64,000 nt of DNA. Origin: Apoda limacodes. Its lineage: Eukaryota; Arthropoda; Insecta; Lepidoptera; Limacodidae. The notes below the pieces were generated by a model, which made no database searches, had not been told where the DNA came from, and saw only the letters and a list, made by a program, of their open reading frames with translations. The position numbers and the translations under genes are program-made. Of this stretch, positions 23,453 through 34,300 are shown piece by piece; position 1 is the first letter of the stretch; every line of letters begins with the position of its first letter. The stretch lies in the NCBI GenBank assembly GCA_946406115.1, contig OX291540.1:5328563-5392562 (forward strand), written 5' to 3'.

Positions 23453-23922
23453 CGTTTTAATGTTAGATAATGCTCCTTACCACTCACGTAAGGTAGAAAA
23501 AACTCCCAATACGGCGTGGCGTGATGCCTAAATTCAAGCGTGGCTGAACTCAAGGAATTTAAACTTCGAAGACACAATGATTCAAGATATTAAAAATCGT
23601 TAAAAAAGAAAAGGCTAATTATCAAAAGAATGTAGTTGGTGACCTTGCTGCCGAGTACAGTGTCACTATCCTAAGACTGCCTGCCACCTTGCCACTGTTA
23701 ATTAAATCTAATGGAACTAGTATGGGCACAGGCAAAGGGGCAGGTCGCAAGAAATAACAAAGTTTTAAAATGGCAGAAATTAAACAATTGCTTAGTGAAG
23801 AGCTACAGTTGTTGACACCGCAACGGTGGTCGAGTTGTATCGATCATGTTATAAAAGAAGAGCACAAAATTATGCAACTCGATCACCTTATTGATGATGA
23901 GGTTTATTATAAGTGTAACTGA
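23453..23922 (+). pseudogene. IS630/Tc1-superfamily DDE transposase relic
   Basis: The plus strand reads MLDNAPYHSRKVEK (the second catalytic Asp lies in LDNAPYHS), then a stop, IQAWLNSRN, YQKNVVGDLAAEYSVTILRL, a frameshift, and MAEIKQLLSEELQLLTPQRW to the end, with DHVIKEE near the C-terminus. This matches by motif order the C-terminal half of the DDE_3-type transposases common in insects (DNAPYHS, LRLPPYH..LNPIE, HVIKEE). The catalytic LNPIE region survives only in a shifted, corrupted form. No terminal repeats were found. It is inactive and 5'-truncated. Confidence 0.65.
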
Positions 23923-24985
23923 CTTATAACAGAACTCAATAGTGATTAAGGAAATTCGGTTTTTATTTATTTTTCCATCTCTTCCGACTTCGACTTTCGG
24001 AAATAGTTGGTTTAGCATGTTATACATTGGCCATGAATAAATAAAAAAACCCGACTGCAAAAACATTAATAACTAAAAAGAAATAAACAGGTGCACCTAA
24101 AACATACCAAATATTTAATTTTAAGAAGACGGAACTCATTTTAAGCTTACTACTATAGTTTAAGCAATACACTTTGGACTTGCATTGATTGAGTCCCGCC
24201 TGCTTATAGTTGAATATTTAGTTTGTTTTAAATGAACTCGTTTATGTCTTTTTAGTTCTTATTGTTTTTGGTTTTTTTATTATTTATTTTTAAATCAAGA
24301 TCAAATCAAAATATTTTTATTCAAATGGGTTACTAAGAACAGTTTCGAATCGTCACGTAAATTAACTACAACTCGCTTTACAAACTATTTACAATACTAT
24401 TTTATTGCGTGCGTTGAATAGGTGATTTTTGTATAAATCACAAATGAAACATAATATTATAGTGTATAAACTAATAAATGCATGTTTTGTATTGAAACAC
24501 TAATAAACAAGATTTACAATGTAAATAGTTTGATTTAAAAAAAATCAATCAAAATTTTGGTACTAATCTAATTGCCTATTGTTTTTAAGATTACATAGGG
24601 GGGGCACCATGTGATACGTTAAAAGTCTTCAATTACTCTGTGATGGGATTTCAAGTAACTCTCGAGAAAATATATTCATATAACATATAATATTACACAG
24701 GAGACGTTATATACATTATATTTACACCTTTTTGTTATTTTTTTCGACTCGCGCTTGTCTATTTTATCTACCCAACAACACTCGGGAGATGAATACCTTT
24801 TAATTTTAATCTCATTTATTATAAAAAAAATGGATCAAAAAATAGTTAAACTAAACAAAAGATTGAATCATTCAGGTACAACACTATTTTTACATTAGCA
24901 AAAGGTGGCAACCCACCAAATGTCACTTTAGTCTATATAATTAAAAATCAAGGTTTAGCTTCCTTTAAGATAAGTAAATAATAAA
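23923..24985. other. Spacer with a family D repeat
   Basis: No gene. A family D copy lies at about 24290-24360. The short phrase AAAACCCGACTGCAAAAAC at 24046 resembles a common insect repeat end. The rest is AT-rich. Confidence 0.35.
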
Positions 24986-25297
24986 AAAACGGCCAAGAAC
25001 GAGTCTGGCTTGCGCACCGAAGGGTTTCGTGCAAACTTATTATATGTTGTTGTATATGATTAAAAATATTTTTATTCTAAGATGTAACTAAAATTTACGG
25101 TTTTCGCAATTTTTCCTTTATCTGTGCTATAAGACGTTGCTTCGTACCAAATTTCAAGATTCTGATATTATATAATTTAGCTTGATACCTCCACGAGTTC
25201 CTGAGAAAAAGGGTCTTGACAGACGGACAGACGGACGGAAAACAAAGTGATCCTATAAGGGTTCCGTTTTTCCTTTCGAGGTACGGAACCCTAAAAA
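24986..25297 (+). repeat. Family A repeat, nearly complete copy
   Basis: Begins CGGCCAAGAACGAGTCTGGC, GCGCACCGAAGGGTTTCGTG, and ends with a GACAGACGGACAGACGGACG tract, AGGGTTCCGTTTTTCC and GGTACGGAACCCTAAAAAC. It is oppositely oriented to 13565-13965. Both ends and the core identify the family. It is non-coding and of unknown class. Confidence 0.65.
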
Positions 25298-26898
25298 CTA
25301 CCTTAGAGTTAGCAAGGCTCGAGCCATCAAATATTTATTATATTCAATTATTATATCAGCGTCATCTAGAGAAAATAGTCTAGATTATTAAGTAAAACAG
25401 ATACACATATATTTATTGGAAACGATAACCAAAGTTAAGGAACATCGGTCGTGGTAAGTCATTAAATGGGTGCCCGCTTAGCGGCACATAAAATACATAA
25501 AAGGTAGTACGGACCCACGGTGCGCGAGTCCACCTCGCAGTTGACCGATAAATAATAATATAATTATAAAAACATTATCTTAGCGCCAATTTCTAGAAAC
25601 TCGCACTCGAAACGCAAACTGTGGGACCTACTATACTTACACGAATAAATAATTCTTAAAAGTTAAGTTTTACCATTGACGCACATTTACAAAAAAACAG
25701 TATGACGAACATCAATCAATAAATTGATACATTAACTAATTGGGCAAATTTATTAATACTGTTAATGACTGTGAGGGTAATTTAAACGATTTGTACAATC
25801 CGCCTGCCACGTAGATAATGGTTTTTACATGTATTATCATCAATATAAATAAATACTTTCATAGTAAAGATGCAGTCAAAACATTAACCTCAAGCCAGGA
25901 CTTGAACCTGCAACCCTTACATTCATTGTAAGCGTGGTTTTTACACGTAGGTATTTAAGCGATTATCGTGCAAAAAGGGAGAACTCGTGGTGTGATGAAG
26001 GTCTACCCGTCAGAATTTCGTTGAACCATTTAAAATAGATATTTGAAATTCATACACAACGGACAGCAGTTCTTACGCATGTAACATCGTAAATATCTAC
26101 ACATTTGCACTTTTATTTTATTTTCTTAAATATGAAAACCAATTGCCTACGGTGTTGTGAGTCGATCCTAAGACATTATTTTTTTGTTATTGTACTCAAA
26201 ACTACATTATTTTGATATACATAAGACCCCACTGTTTCTTCTTTACGACTACGTTCCTCCCATACTTATTTTTCTGTCACCTACTTTTATGTAGATTCAT
26301 AAATCCCAAAAATTCTTAAAAAAAAAAAAGTGTTACTCATTTCTCTTTTAATTCAGTTACGTTTGACGAGGTCCACCAAATACCACAAAGGGCTCGTTTG
26401 TTTTGGGATAAAAAGTTTGATACTTTTCACACTTTTGATAACTCCAATTTTGCCACCGACACCTATCGTTCGTGTAGCTTTGAAACGTTACTAACATTTT
26501 ATTTGGTTGCAAAACAAACTAGACACATTACTATAATAACACACGCACACAGTATAACAAAAAAATTAAAAGCAGTTAGTCAGATTAACCCCAAAGCCCC
26601 ACCTTCAGACTTGGTTCTAAAGTTTCATTTTTCGATAACAAAATCGACAAAAACAAAAATCGTAAAAGAACGCTTGAAAGTTAGTTACAGATGAAATTTT
26701 GATATTTTTGATACTAGATAGATGGATAGAATATACTTTTATTGTACACCAATTTATTTAAAACTAAACATTCATACAATCTTATATATTATAGTACAAC
26801 TAGGCGGCCTTATCGCTATAAAGCGATCTCTTACAGGCAACAAAGTGACAAAGTTAACAAAAATAATACCTAAGTCCTTATTCCAAGTCTGTTTTTTT
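25298..26898. other. Spacer with a family A' repeat and weak ORFs
   Basis: Family A' (GCTTAGCGGCACAT, then CGGTGCGCGAGTCCACCTCG) lies at 25425-25550. At 25885-25930 the minus strand has a B-box-like GGTTCAAGTCC without a clear A box. A 98-residue frame at 26398-26694 has no domain. Nothing else is identifiable. Confidence 0.35.
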
Positions 26899-27010
26899 TT
26901 AGAGTGATAACAGGCTGAATCTTCGTGAGTAGGTTCGGTTCGACGAGACACCGAGCTTATGCTCTGTAAAAATTCACGAAAGAGGTAGCTAACGAAGTGC
27001 GCAGGTGTGT
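26899..27010 (+). repeat. Dispersed repeat E, plus copy
   Basis: Shares with the reverse complement of 29766-29890 the phrases AACAGGCTGAATCTTCGTGA, AGGTTCGGTTCGACG and GAAGTGCGCAGGTGT in the same order and spacing. The two copies lie about 2.8 kb apart in opposite orientation. No coding function is assignable. Confidence 0.6.
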
Positions 27011-27345
27011 GTTTGTACAAATTGTCTGACTAACAGTAAGTTTTTATTTGAAATGTTAAGATAATTGGATAATAAACTCGTAAAAACAATAGTCCTACAA
27101 AATGGATAGGTTGACTGGAGCGTCCTCCGTTTCGAATAAGTCCAAATAACGAAGTCATGAAAATTATTAATAACTAGCAAAATTTTTGTATGCAGCTTAT
27201 TCAATATTTGTACACACATGACACAATGAAATTGCCATGTAGTCCTACTTATTTAGTGGTACGTTTTCAGAGTCCTACGCTTGGAAGTTGTTGTTGTATA
27301 AAGCAACTAAGCTGAAAATAGCGTGGTTGCACAAGTGGAGTGATT

Positions 27346-27445
27346 TCTTTTTTTTTATACAACTAAGGTGGCAAACAAGCTTACAGTCCGTCCGATAGTA
27401 CACCGCACCGTAGGCTATTGCAACACTTGGGACCTCACTGGTAGC
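27346..27445 (-). repeat. LINE 3' end, family C copy
   Basis: A poly-T run then ACTAAGGTGGCAAACAAGCT and a diverged GTCCGTCCGATAG. It is a minus-oriented terminal fragment of family C. Confidence 0.6.
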
Positions 27446-28181
27446 GCCTACTTTGCTTATTGCCTACTTACTCTTCGAATCTCTTTTGTAGAATTATAAA
27501 TATTGTAACTACAGGTGTACCTCCTACCTACCTCCACGTGCAAATTTTTACACATTCAAAGATAGCTCGGTATGAATAATGATGTCACACACACAACGCA
27601 ATGACACGTACCTCACATATAAAAGAAACACCAACAATTATGAAAATCGTCATCGAAATCTGTTGAATACAATACCTTAATGAAATTTCCGAAAAAAAAT
27701 TACAGACAGGAATTACATATTGTCAGATTTTATTATCATTATAAACGTTAACAGTACCTATACCCGATTTAGGTAAAAAACAGAAATCAATTTTACTAGT
27801 TACCCAAAGTATTTGTAGCGACCCGCCAAAGTGAAGGATAGAATCATTTTGATTCTATCACGTTACCCGTGCGTCGCACTTGACTCGGATGACATGAAAA
27901 AATCGATCGAACCAAGTCAGTAGACTTGATCGGGAAGGGAACCCAAGGCATTTTTGACATATAGCTGGCAGGGATTACCCAAGACCTCGCTTAGTTTATT
28001 CCGATAAAATCCTTAAATGTCCCCAAGTAGATATTTTCCTCAGCGCGAAAATTAATACTTCCAAAGACTATAATTATAATTATTTCGAATAATCGCGGTG
28101 CTCGCCGCTTACTTAAATCCGCAAACTATTTTTTGAGAAGAATTTTTGCATCGAATCAATTATTTTTATGCTCGTATCATT

Positions 28182-28182
<1 letters not shown>
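27446..28182. other. Unassigned spacer
   Basis: No coding or repeat evidence. The stretch around 27830-27990 is somewhat GC-richer but closed in all frames. Confidence 0.35.
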
Positions 28183-28216
<34 letters not shown>

Positions 28217-28356
28217 ACTCCTAGTGACTTATAAAGTCCTAGTACATCAATCTTATAAACACACAAAATCCTTATTGAAGTCAGAAATACAATATAAATA
28301 TACATACATAGAAATAATATCTCTTCGTTTATGACTATATATATATATATATATAC
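28183..28356. repeat. Two (TA)n microsatellites
   Basis: TA tracts of about 30 and 20 bases lie at 28185-28214 and 28336-28356, each opened by GACTATATA. The repeated opening suggests that one tract arose with a local duplication. Confidence 0.75.
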
Positions 28357-28525
28357 TAGCTGACTGGCCAGAAGTTGTTCTGCATATTACCGACTGCAGC
28401 GCCGTCTGCCGGGCTGATTTGTCAATCTCAACCATCCAGGGCGCACAAAAAAAAAACATTCAAATCGGTCCAGCCGTTTAGAACAGTGAGATACACACGT
28501 ACAGTAGAATTATATATATATAAAG
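28357..28525 (+). repeat. Interspersed repeat ending in a TATATA tail
   Basis: Starts CTAGCTGACTGGCCAGAAGT directly after a TA tract and contains AAATCGGTCCAGCCGTTTAG, GAGATACACACGTACAG and a terminal AATTATATATATATAAAGAT. The ATCGGTCCAGCCGTT phrase and the A/T tail are typical of 3' ends of RTE-type elements and their SINEs in insects. Class by resemblance only. Confidence 0.5.
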
Positions 28526-28675
28526 ATAATTAAAGAGAAAGGACGTAAGCTACTTAAAAACTTTAAGTGTGAGTCGGTTTTTTTCTATAATATTTAATTA
28601 ATATTTTTTCTATTGAAATTGTAATCTTACACCGGTAACCGAATATAGGGCGGTTGAAACCGCGGGCAAAGGCTA
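28526..28675 (+). mobile_element. Helitron-like 3' fragment
   Basis: Contains GTGTGAGTCGGTTTTTTTCT, GGTAACCGAATATAGGGCGG and a GAAACCGCGGGCAAAGGCTAG end, paralleling 20273-20503. The 5' part is missing or replaced by the neighbouring repeat. Confidence 0.5.
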
Positions 28676-29765
28676 GTTTTAAATAATCAATTATTCGCTT
28701 AATATTATTGATTCTTATTCGTTATGTTACTAGTTAGAGATAGTTTGTTCACTGGACTCTTGAGCTGCGGTTATCAGGGGCACTTAAGACTGCGACATAG
28801 GCTAGATCGCGTAAATACGCCGTTAAGGATTGAAAAAAATATATGTTTATAAAACTTGCTTTTATCTAGTGCATTATCTTACTGAATAATTTTGATTTGT
28901 TGTATTTATTACAATAAAAAATCTGGTAGTGACCATTGTTTCAACACTAGTGCAAATTTTTAAAGCGTGTTTTGCATTTTCTTGTTATGAAAGTAAATTA
29001 AATAATTAGAATTGCTTGTTATCTAGTGCATTGACTCTAAGTTACAGCAAAAAATCAAAAACATGTGACTATAAAACAGGAACAAAAAAATTTAAGTTTC
29101 AAGGCGTCATTATGGCATCAATCATTTAAAAAGTATATAACGAATATATCTCGTAGTAATGTATATGACATTGTGTAATGATTTTTAGTACATTAACAAA
29201 CACTACGTTAGTATTACAGAAATTAGCTTTCTGGCCTATAGCTTTAGTTGTACGGAGTACAGAATTCTGTTTGGGCTATTTTTTTTTAATGTGTCACGAT
29301 AACGTGATTTACTCGGGAATATTTATGCATTAAACTTTACATAAAAATATATATTTTTGAATTTGGAAACAAAATGCATTTATTCCTGGATCACATACTA
29401 CTTTTTGTGTAGGACAGTCGTAAAATTCTGTACACTTTATTCCCGACAGGAAAAGTTCAAACTAGGTTGTTATTAATGAAAAAAGTGTAACCGTGAAATC
29501 GACCACTTCTAAGCGTAGGACTGGGAAAACGTACCATGAAAATTGTAGGAATATATAGGAATAAATATATATTTAATTGTACAAATATTTACTAAGCTGC
29601 ATAGAAAAAATCAGCTGGTTATTAATATTTTTTATGATCTCGTTATTTGGACATATTCGGAGCGGAGGACAATGGTTTTTTCGAGTGTATTGTCCAATTA
29701 TCTTAACATTTCAATAAAAAACTTACTGCTAGTCAGACAATTTTAAAATCCTACCAAATTGACAC
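28676..29765. other. Unassigned spacer
   Basis: AT-rich, with no supported gene. The AGTGCATT phrase recurring near 28870 and 29025 is too short to call. Confidence 0.4.
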
Positions 29766-29890
29766 GTTTTACACCTGCGCACTTCATTAGCTACACCGCC
29801 ACCGCTTTTGAGAATTTTCACAGTTGAAAAACTGGAATTGCGTCGAATCGAACCTTCTCACGAAGATTTAGCCTGTTACTAATCACTGAA
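29766..29890 (-). repeat. Dispersed repeat E, minus copy
   Basis: The reverse complement matches 26899-27010: AACAGGCTAAATCTTCGTGA, AGGTTCGATTCGACG and GAAGTGCGCAGGTGT. The intervening bases differ, so both copies are old. Confidence 0.6.
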
Positions 29891-30689
29891 AAAGATACGG
29901 GATACGGGAGCTGCTGGACTAAAAGGGTGGGCAACGCGCGAGTAATGCCTATGCGTTTTGCAACCGTCTTATCTAAAGTTGTTAAGAATTTTTACTTTCG
30001 CCTTAAATTTGTTTCGTCTATCTTTTTACTTCCATTCTTTAACAATGCTAAAATACTTCTACAAACCTTGATTGGGAACATCTTTTAAACCGCATCGCTT
30101 TTATATCATACTCTTTATATTCTATCGATAACTCCCATGCTCTTATTTCTATAACATAATTTATACTTCCGCTCCTTTCGCTGTACCTATAAACACTCAC
30201 TACCTTTGTGCTCATGGCGGAGTCGGACTTAGCTTTATTTAGCTTAGTTAGCTTTCATAAGGATGGTAAGATTACAAATCTGTCTAAAATCAGCTAACCA
30301 AAATGTAAATTTTAGAAACAATTTGCAATTTACCCCATAGCCCAATTTTAAAGTTATAAGTTTGTTTAACAATTTAAGGCTAGGATGGGATTTCCTGTTG
30401 TATATTTGGTTTACCTGCATATTTGACAATGACAAAATCTTTAAAATGCAGTCGTATGAAATCAGTAGAGACAACAAACATAGAAAGCCATTTTAGTCGC
30501 TACATATTTATTTAATGATTAGACACACCGCTATTGTAGGTGGCCGGTTTAAAATTTACATTACATAATAGAATAATTATACTTGATGATGCAAGTTTTG
30601 TATTTATACAAGTAGGTACATAGTAGTAGACAGAATTTAGATTTTAGTTATTTTTAGATCAAGATAGTAGTACTTATATACAGTAGTTA
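29891..30689. other. Unassigned spacer
   Basis: AT-rich. A 77-codon minus-strand frame at 30244-30477 has no domain or usable context. Confidence 0.35.
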
Positions 30690-30886
30690 ACTCTTCACGC
30701 TTAAACCGCTATCCCGAATAAGATGAAATTTAGCAGGAAGGTGGGTTAAATCTCGAGAAAGGACATAAGGCTGCTTGAAAAAGTTTGATGTGAGTCGGGT
30801 TTTTTTTATAATTGAGGATTTGCCGTTGATATCCCACAGCGATAACCGAATTTAGGGCAGGTGGAACCGCCGGCAAAAGCTTGTAA
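30690..30886 (+). mobile_element. Helitron-like element, 5'-eroded
   Basis: TTCACGCTTAAACCGCTATC, GACATAAGGCTGCTTGAAAA, GCGATAACCGAATTTAGGGC and a GGTGGAACCGCCGGCAAAAGC end place it in the 20273-20503 subfamily. The TC start is not visible. Confidence 0.55.
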
Positions 30887-32015
30887 CAAATAAATTGTTG
30901 GTAACCTTATTTAGGTAAACTAATTAAAAGAAATACTATCTTTATATTTTGAATTTTTTTGTTCACAGGCTATCCGAACTAAGTTGATCGCCACAGTTAT
31001 CGCTAGATACCGGTTATCGAGATATTAATCGCGTTATCGCAATAACTAGTTACGCTGTACTTATCTAAATAATATATCAGGTCAAAGTACTCGAAAAATG
31101 GCACGTAGGACACGTAAATGGTATCAAATATTTATGGTAGTTCCACTAGCAAATACGATTCCAAATAAAATACTTTTTAACAAAAAGAAACGGCTTCAAA
31201 AAGATGTTCTTAAAAGGTAAAAATAATTACTTATTTCCAAAAATCTGATCTGAGCTACAGTTTATGTCATAAAAGTGAAGTGTGTTATAATTAGGGTTGC
31301 CATCCGTCCGGGTTTCCCCGGATTTGTCCTAGTTTAGAAGGCACCCGGGAAGCGTCCGGGCGGGGTTTCATTTAAAGTGCGGGTTTTTAAAGTTGCTAAA
31401 AACTATGTAACCAATACCAAGGTTTTGATTACAAATTAAAAAAATGTAAAACTGCAAACAGTTTCATAAAACGTTTTGTTTCTTAAGAAGATTAAATTTA
31501 GTTTATTTTTTGATTTTTCTAAGTAACGCTTAAAAATAAACTGTTGACATGTACAAGTTCTAAGCTCCAAAATCCGGGGTTTTTACGCTTCTAGCCCTCG
31601 TTGCCAGATTTTAAAGATAGCAACTGTAGTACTATAGTTATAATTAGATAAATAGTCACCAACTTCAAACTGTGATTCAGATCAGATTTTTGAAAATCAG
31701 TAATTATGTTTATCTTTTTGTAGCCGGTTGTTTTTTTTTGTTAATAAGTTTTTATTCATTACTTTTGAGTAACGAATCGCTTTTTTTTTCTCGTACACTA
31801 AAAATATCCATACTCGTAACAAAATTTTATACAAATTATCAACAAAACCAGTTCCAATTTTTTAATTAACATATGTTTTTTTTTCTCCAAGAGAATAATT
31901 CAGTCAAAAATCAGTTCAGGTATCTTCGAGTAATCGGGGAACATACATAAAAAAAAGATTCCGACGAATTGAGAACCTCCACCTTTTCTGAAGTCGGTTG
32001 ATCAAATAGTTACTA
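30887..32015. repeat. Spacer with two decayed repeats
   Basis: At 31291-31340 the run GTTGCCATCCGTCCGGGTTT with a TCCGGG/CCCCGGA inverted pair looks like a DNA-transposon end, but the far boundary is a direct, not inverted, GTTGCCAG, so the element is not defined. At 31930-32010 ATTCCGACGAATTGAGAACC and GAAGTCGGTTGATC resemble a common insect repeat tail. A 65-codon frame at 31672-31869 is AT-driven. Confidence 0.35.
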
Positions 32016-32224
32016 TTCTATTAATATAGTGTTCATTTTTATGTAGCTGATGACAAAAAAGGTGAAATATTTATTATGAAATATTTGTTTATTATATTTT
32101 TTTGTGTTTTATATTATTGTTAAATAAATTATATTTATGTGTTAAATAAAATAAATATAAAATCATAACTCATTTCCGGTAGGTTTTATTTCTTTGTTCT
32201 TAAGGCCCTGAGAACTATTTAGTG

Positions 32225-32465
32225 ATATCTATCAAGCCCTGGCCATGCAGATAATGTTCTGTGGTGCAGATAAACCCACAGTCACACAGAGTCACCCATC
32301 AATAGCCACCTGGTTACCGGTTCGTTGGCTTCCATGGCTTCCATGGCCACTTACATTACCAATTTTAAGCGCTATCGTGTTTAACTCTACTAATGTCTTT
32401 GTATGTCGTACGGGTGGCTGTGAAGCATGGACCCAAGCGTCTTGAAGCGTTTTAGACTTGATGCT
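32225..32465 (-). pseudogene. Possible LINE C-terminal fragment
   Basis: The minus strand reads CDCGFICTTEHYLHG, similar to the CxCG...T..H motif near the C-terminus of many insect LINE ORF2 proteins, followed downstream by non-matching sequence. TTCCATGGC occurs twice in a row at 32330-32347. The evidence is one short motif, so this is tentative. Confidence 0.25.
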
Positions 32466-33421
32466 ACAGTCCGTGTACGTCGGGGACACGCAGGAGGTCA
32501 GTAAGGAAGAGTTCTCACATGCATAAGTAAAACTTGAAACTTGATTGAGCGCGTGGGTTTAATCACCGAACAGAAAAAAACATTGAAGTGATAAAACCTT
32601 GTGTCTGACTTCAATCTAGGGGTATATCTTGGTATATAGGTATGTATTTGCAAAAGCAAAGTGTATATGTATTTATATCAGTTTTTTGGTACCGCTATTA
32701 TAGCCCAGGTTAGTTTATGATCTGTCAGTGACATGTTTGTCTTTATAGATAGGTACTAGTGGATTACTCATAGATTGGGACATTGCTATCAGTTTCGCAG
32801 CTCATATTTTCTATAATTTATCGGCAAGAAATTAAACGACAAACTGAATATACCGTTGCTTTTAGTGAATGCAACAAAAACCAAACATAAATTGTCTTAT
32901 AGCGTATAGCAACTGCGGAGAACCCCTTCTTTATTCTTTACCTTTGCCCGAACTCCCTTTCCCCGACCACACACACATACAGACTCACAGTCAGAGTTTT
33001 CAAGCCATCTATCAGGCCTCTAATATAGCATAACGACAGCTGTATTGCAAATTGTTTTCTTCTGTGAAGAAAAACCTCTACAGAATTTTAATGGATTTGA
33101 TGTAGTCGTTTTGACTGCGAAATCTGATGATGGCTAAACCTTTCTATTTACCAAACGACTAAAAAAAGGTCAACTAAAAACGACTTAAGCAGGAAATTGT
33201 GTTACGCACGATCATGCCAAACGTATTATAGGTACCTACTATGTATGAAAACGTGATGATGGTGATGAGTCATGTTTATGCGTCACACACAGTATCACAA
33301 AAACGATAAACATGATCGTGTCATTAAATATTTGCATTCTCTTAAGATTCAACTATATGCATGTACCTACACTATGAGTCAAATGCAACTTAGTGACATT
33401 TATAGTTCATACATTCATTAA
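32466..33421. other. Unassigned spacer
   Basis: No gene or repeat identified. The sequence is intermediate in composition around 32930-33010 but closed in all frames. Confidence 0.4.
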
Positions 33422-33693
33422 GGGGCCGTCCATTAATCACGTGAGGCCCGAAAGGGGGGGGAGGGGGTCCGAAAAAAATCTCGAAATATCACAAAGGGGA
33501 AGGGGGGTGGGGTTGTAGTAAGATATCACGTGTATTTATTTTTTCGTCAAAATTTGAAAAAATTTAAGATTTTTTGTAGGTACTAAAAATACACGTGATT
33601 TTGGGTTTAGTCTTAATCCTCACCACATATCACAAAGGGGGAGGGGGAGGTTAAAAATGCTAAAAAAACATCACGTGATCAATGGACGGCCCC
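33422..33693. mobile_element. PIF/Harbinger-like MITE
   Basis: A 272-bp element whose ends are inverted repeats: GGGGCCGTCCATTAATCACG at the left, and GGGGCCGTCCATTGATCACG read from the right end. It is flanked by TAA on both sides, a 3-bp target duplication of the kind made by PIF/Harbinger transposons. Inside, two G-rich blocks (AAAGGGGGGGG, CACAAAGGGGG) are themselves partly inverted. There is no ORF. The superfamily is inferred from the TSD length and the GGG/GGC ends. Confidence 0.75.
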
Positions 33694-34204
33694 TAATAGA
33701 TAAGATGTCAATAATGCTGGAAAGATAAAATCAGTCAAGAACATGTTGGGCCTTGCTTAGTCTAGGGTTCTGTGTACTATAAGTACTTACTAATTGTTTA
33801 GTTTCAACATTAAATGCAAATTAAATAACTAAAGTGTTTGGATTTTAGTAAGTCGAGTAATTTTTTAAAAGTAATTTTAGTCAATCTGCGAGTAATTTTT
33901 TTTTGTCAATTGTGAGAAACGTAGCATAATTAAAAAAGACACGTTACCAATCACACGGGGCAACTAAACCAAAGATCTAAAAGCTACATTGACGTGCCAC
34001 TTAAACAAGGATATATCCGGGGCGTTTACCAAAGCAAGGTGAAGGGTGATTATGAAAGCTTAGTACTATCAGATCTCCAGGCAATAAGGGCATTACGACA
34101 GGCCTACTAAAAGTTTGTAGAGCTAAGGTCCCTTAAGAATTTTATATGGTGTCTTAAATACAATCATCCATAAGGTATTACACCGGAAGCGTTGTGCGGA
34201 AATG
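33694..34204. other. Unassigned spacer
   Basis: No supported feature. Weak open stretches after 34000 may belong to the RTE fragment that follows. Confidence 0.35.
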
Positions 34205-34300
34205 TGGAGGTGTTGTTCGTTGGAAAGGGAGATAAAACTCATTGTAAGAACTTCTAGCTTATATCGCTTTTAAGCCACAACAATAAGCATCTAGATTTGT
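34205..34300 (+). pseudogene. RTE-like reverse transcriptase fragment
   Basis: The plus strand reads GKGDKTHCKNF, a stop, then LISLLSHNNKHL. This corresponds to the conserved start of the LINE RT domain (KKGD...NYRPISLLS..YKL). Downstream to about 34480 a few codons may continue the domain. The fragment is broken by a stop and lacks all catalytic motifs. Confidence 0.45.

Noticed and set aside
25885..25930. SINE or tRNA on the minus strand
   Set aside because: Only a B-box-like GGTTCAAGTCC is present, without an A box at the right distance.
31291..31610. A second hAT-like MITE
   Set aside because: The GTTGCCA ends are in direct, not inverted, orientation, and no target duplication is visible.
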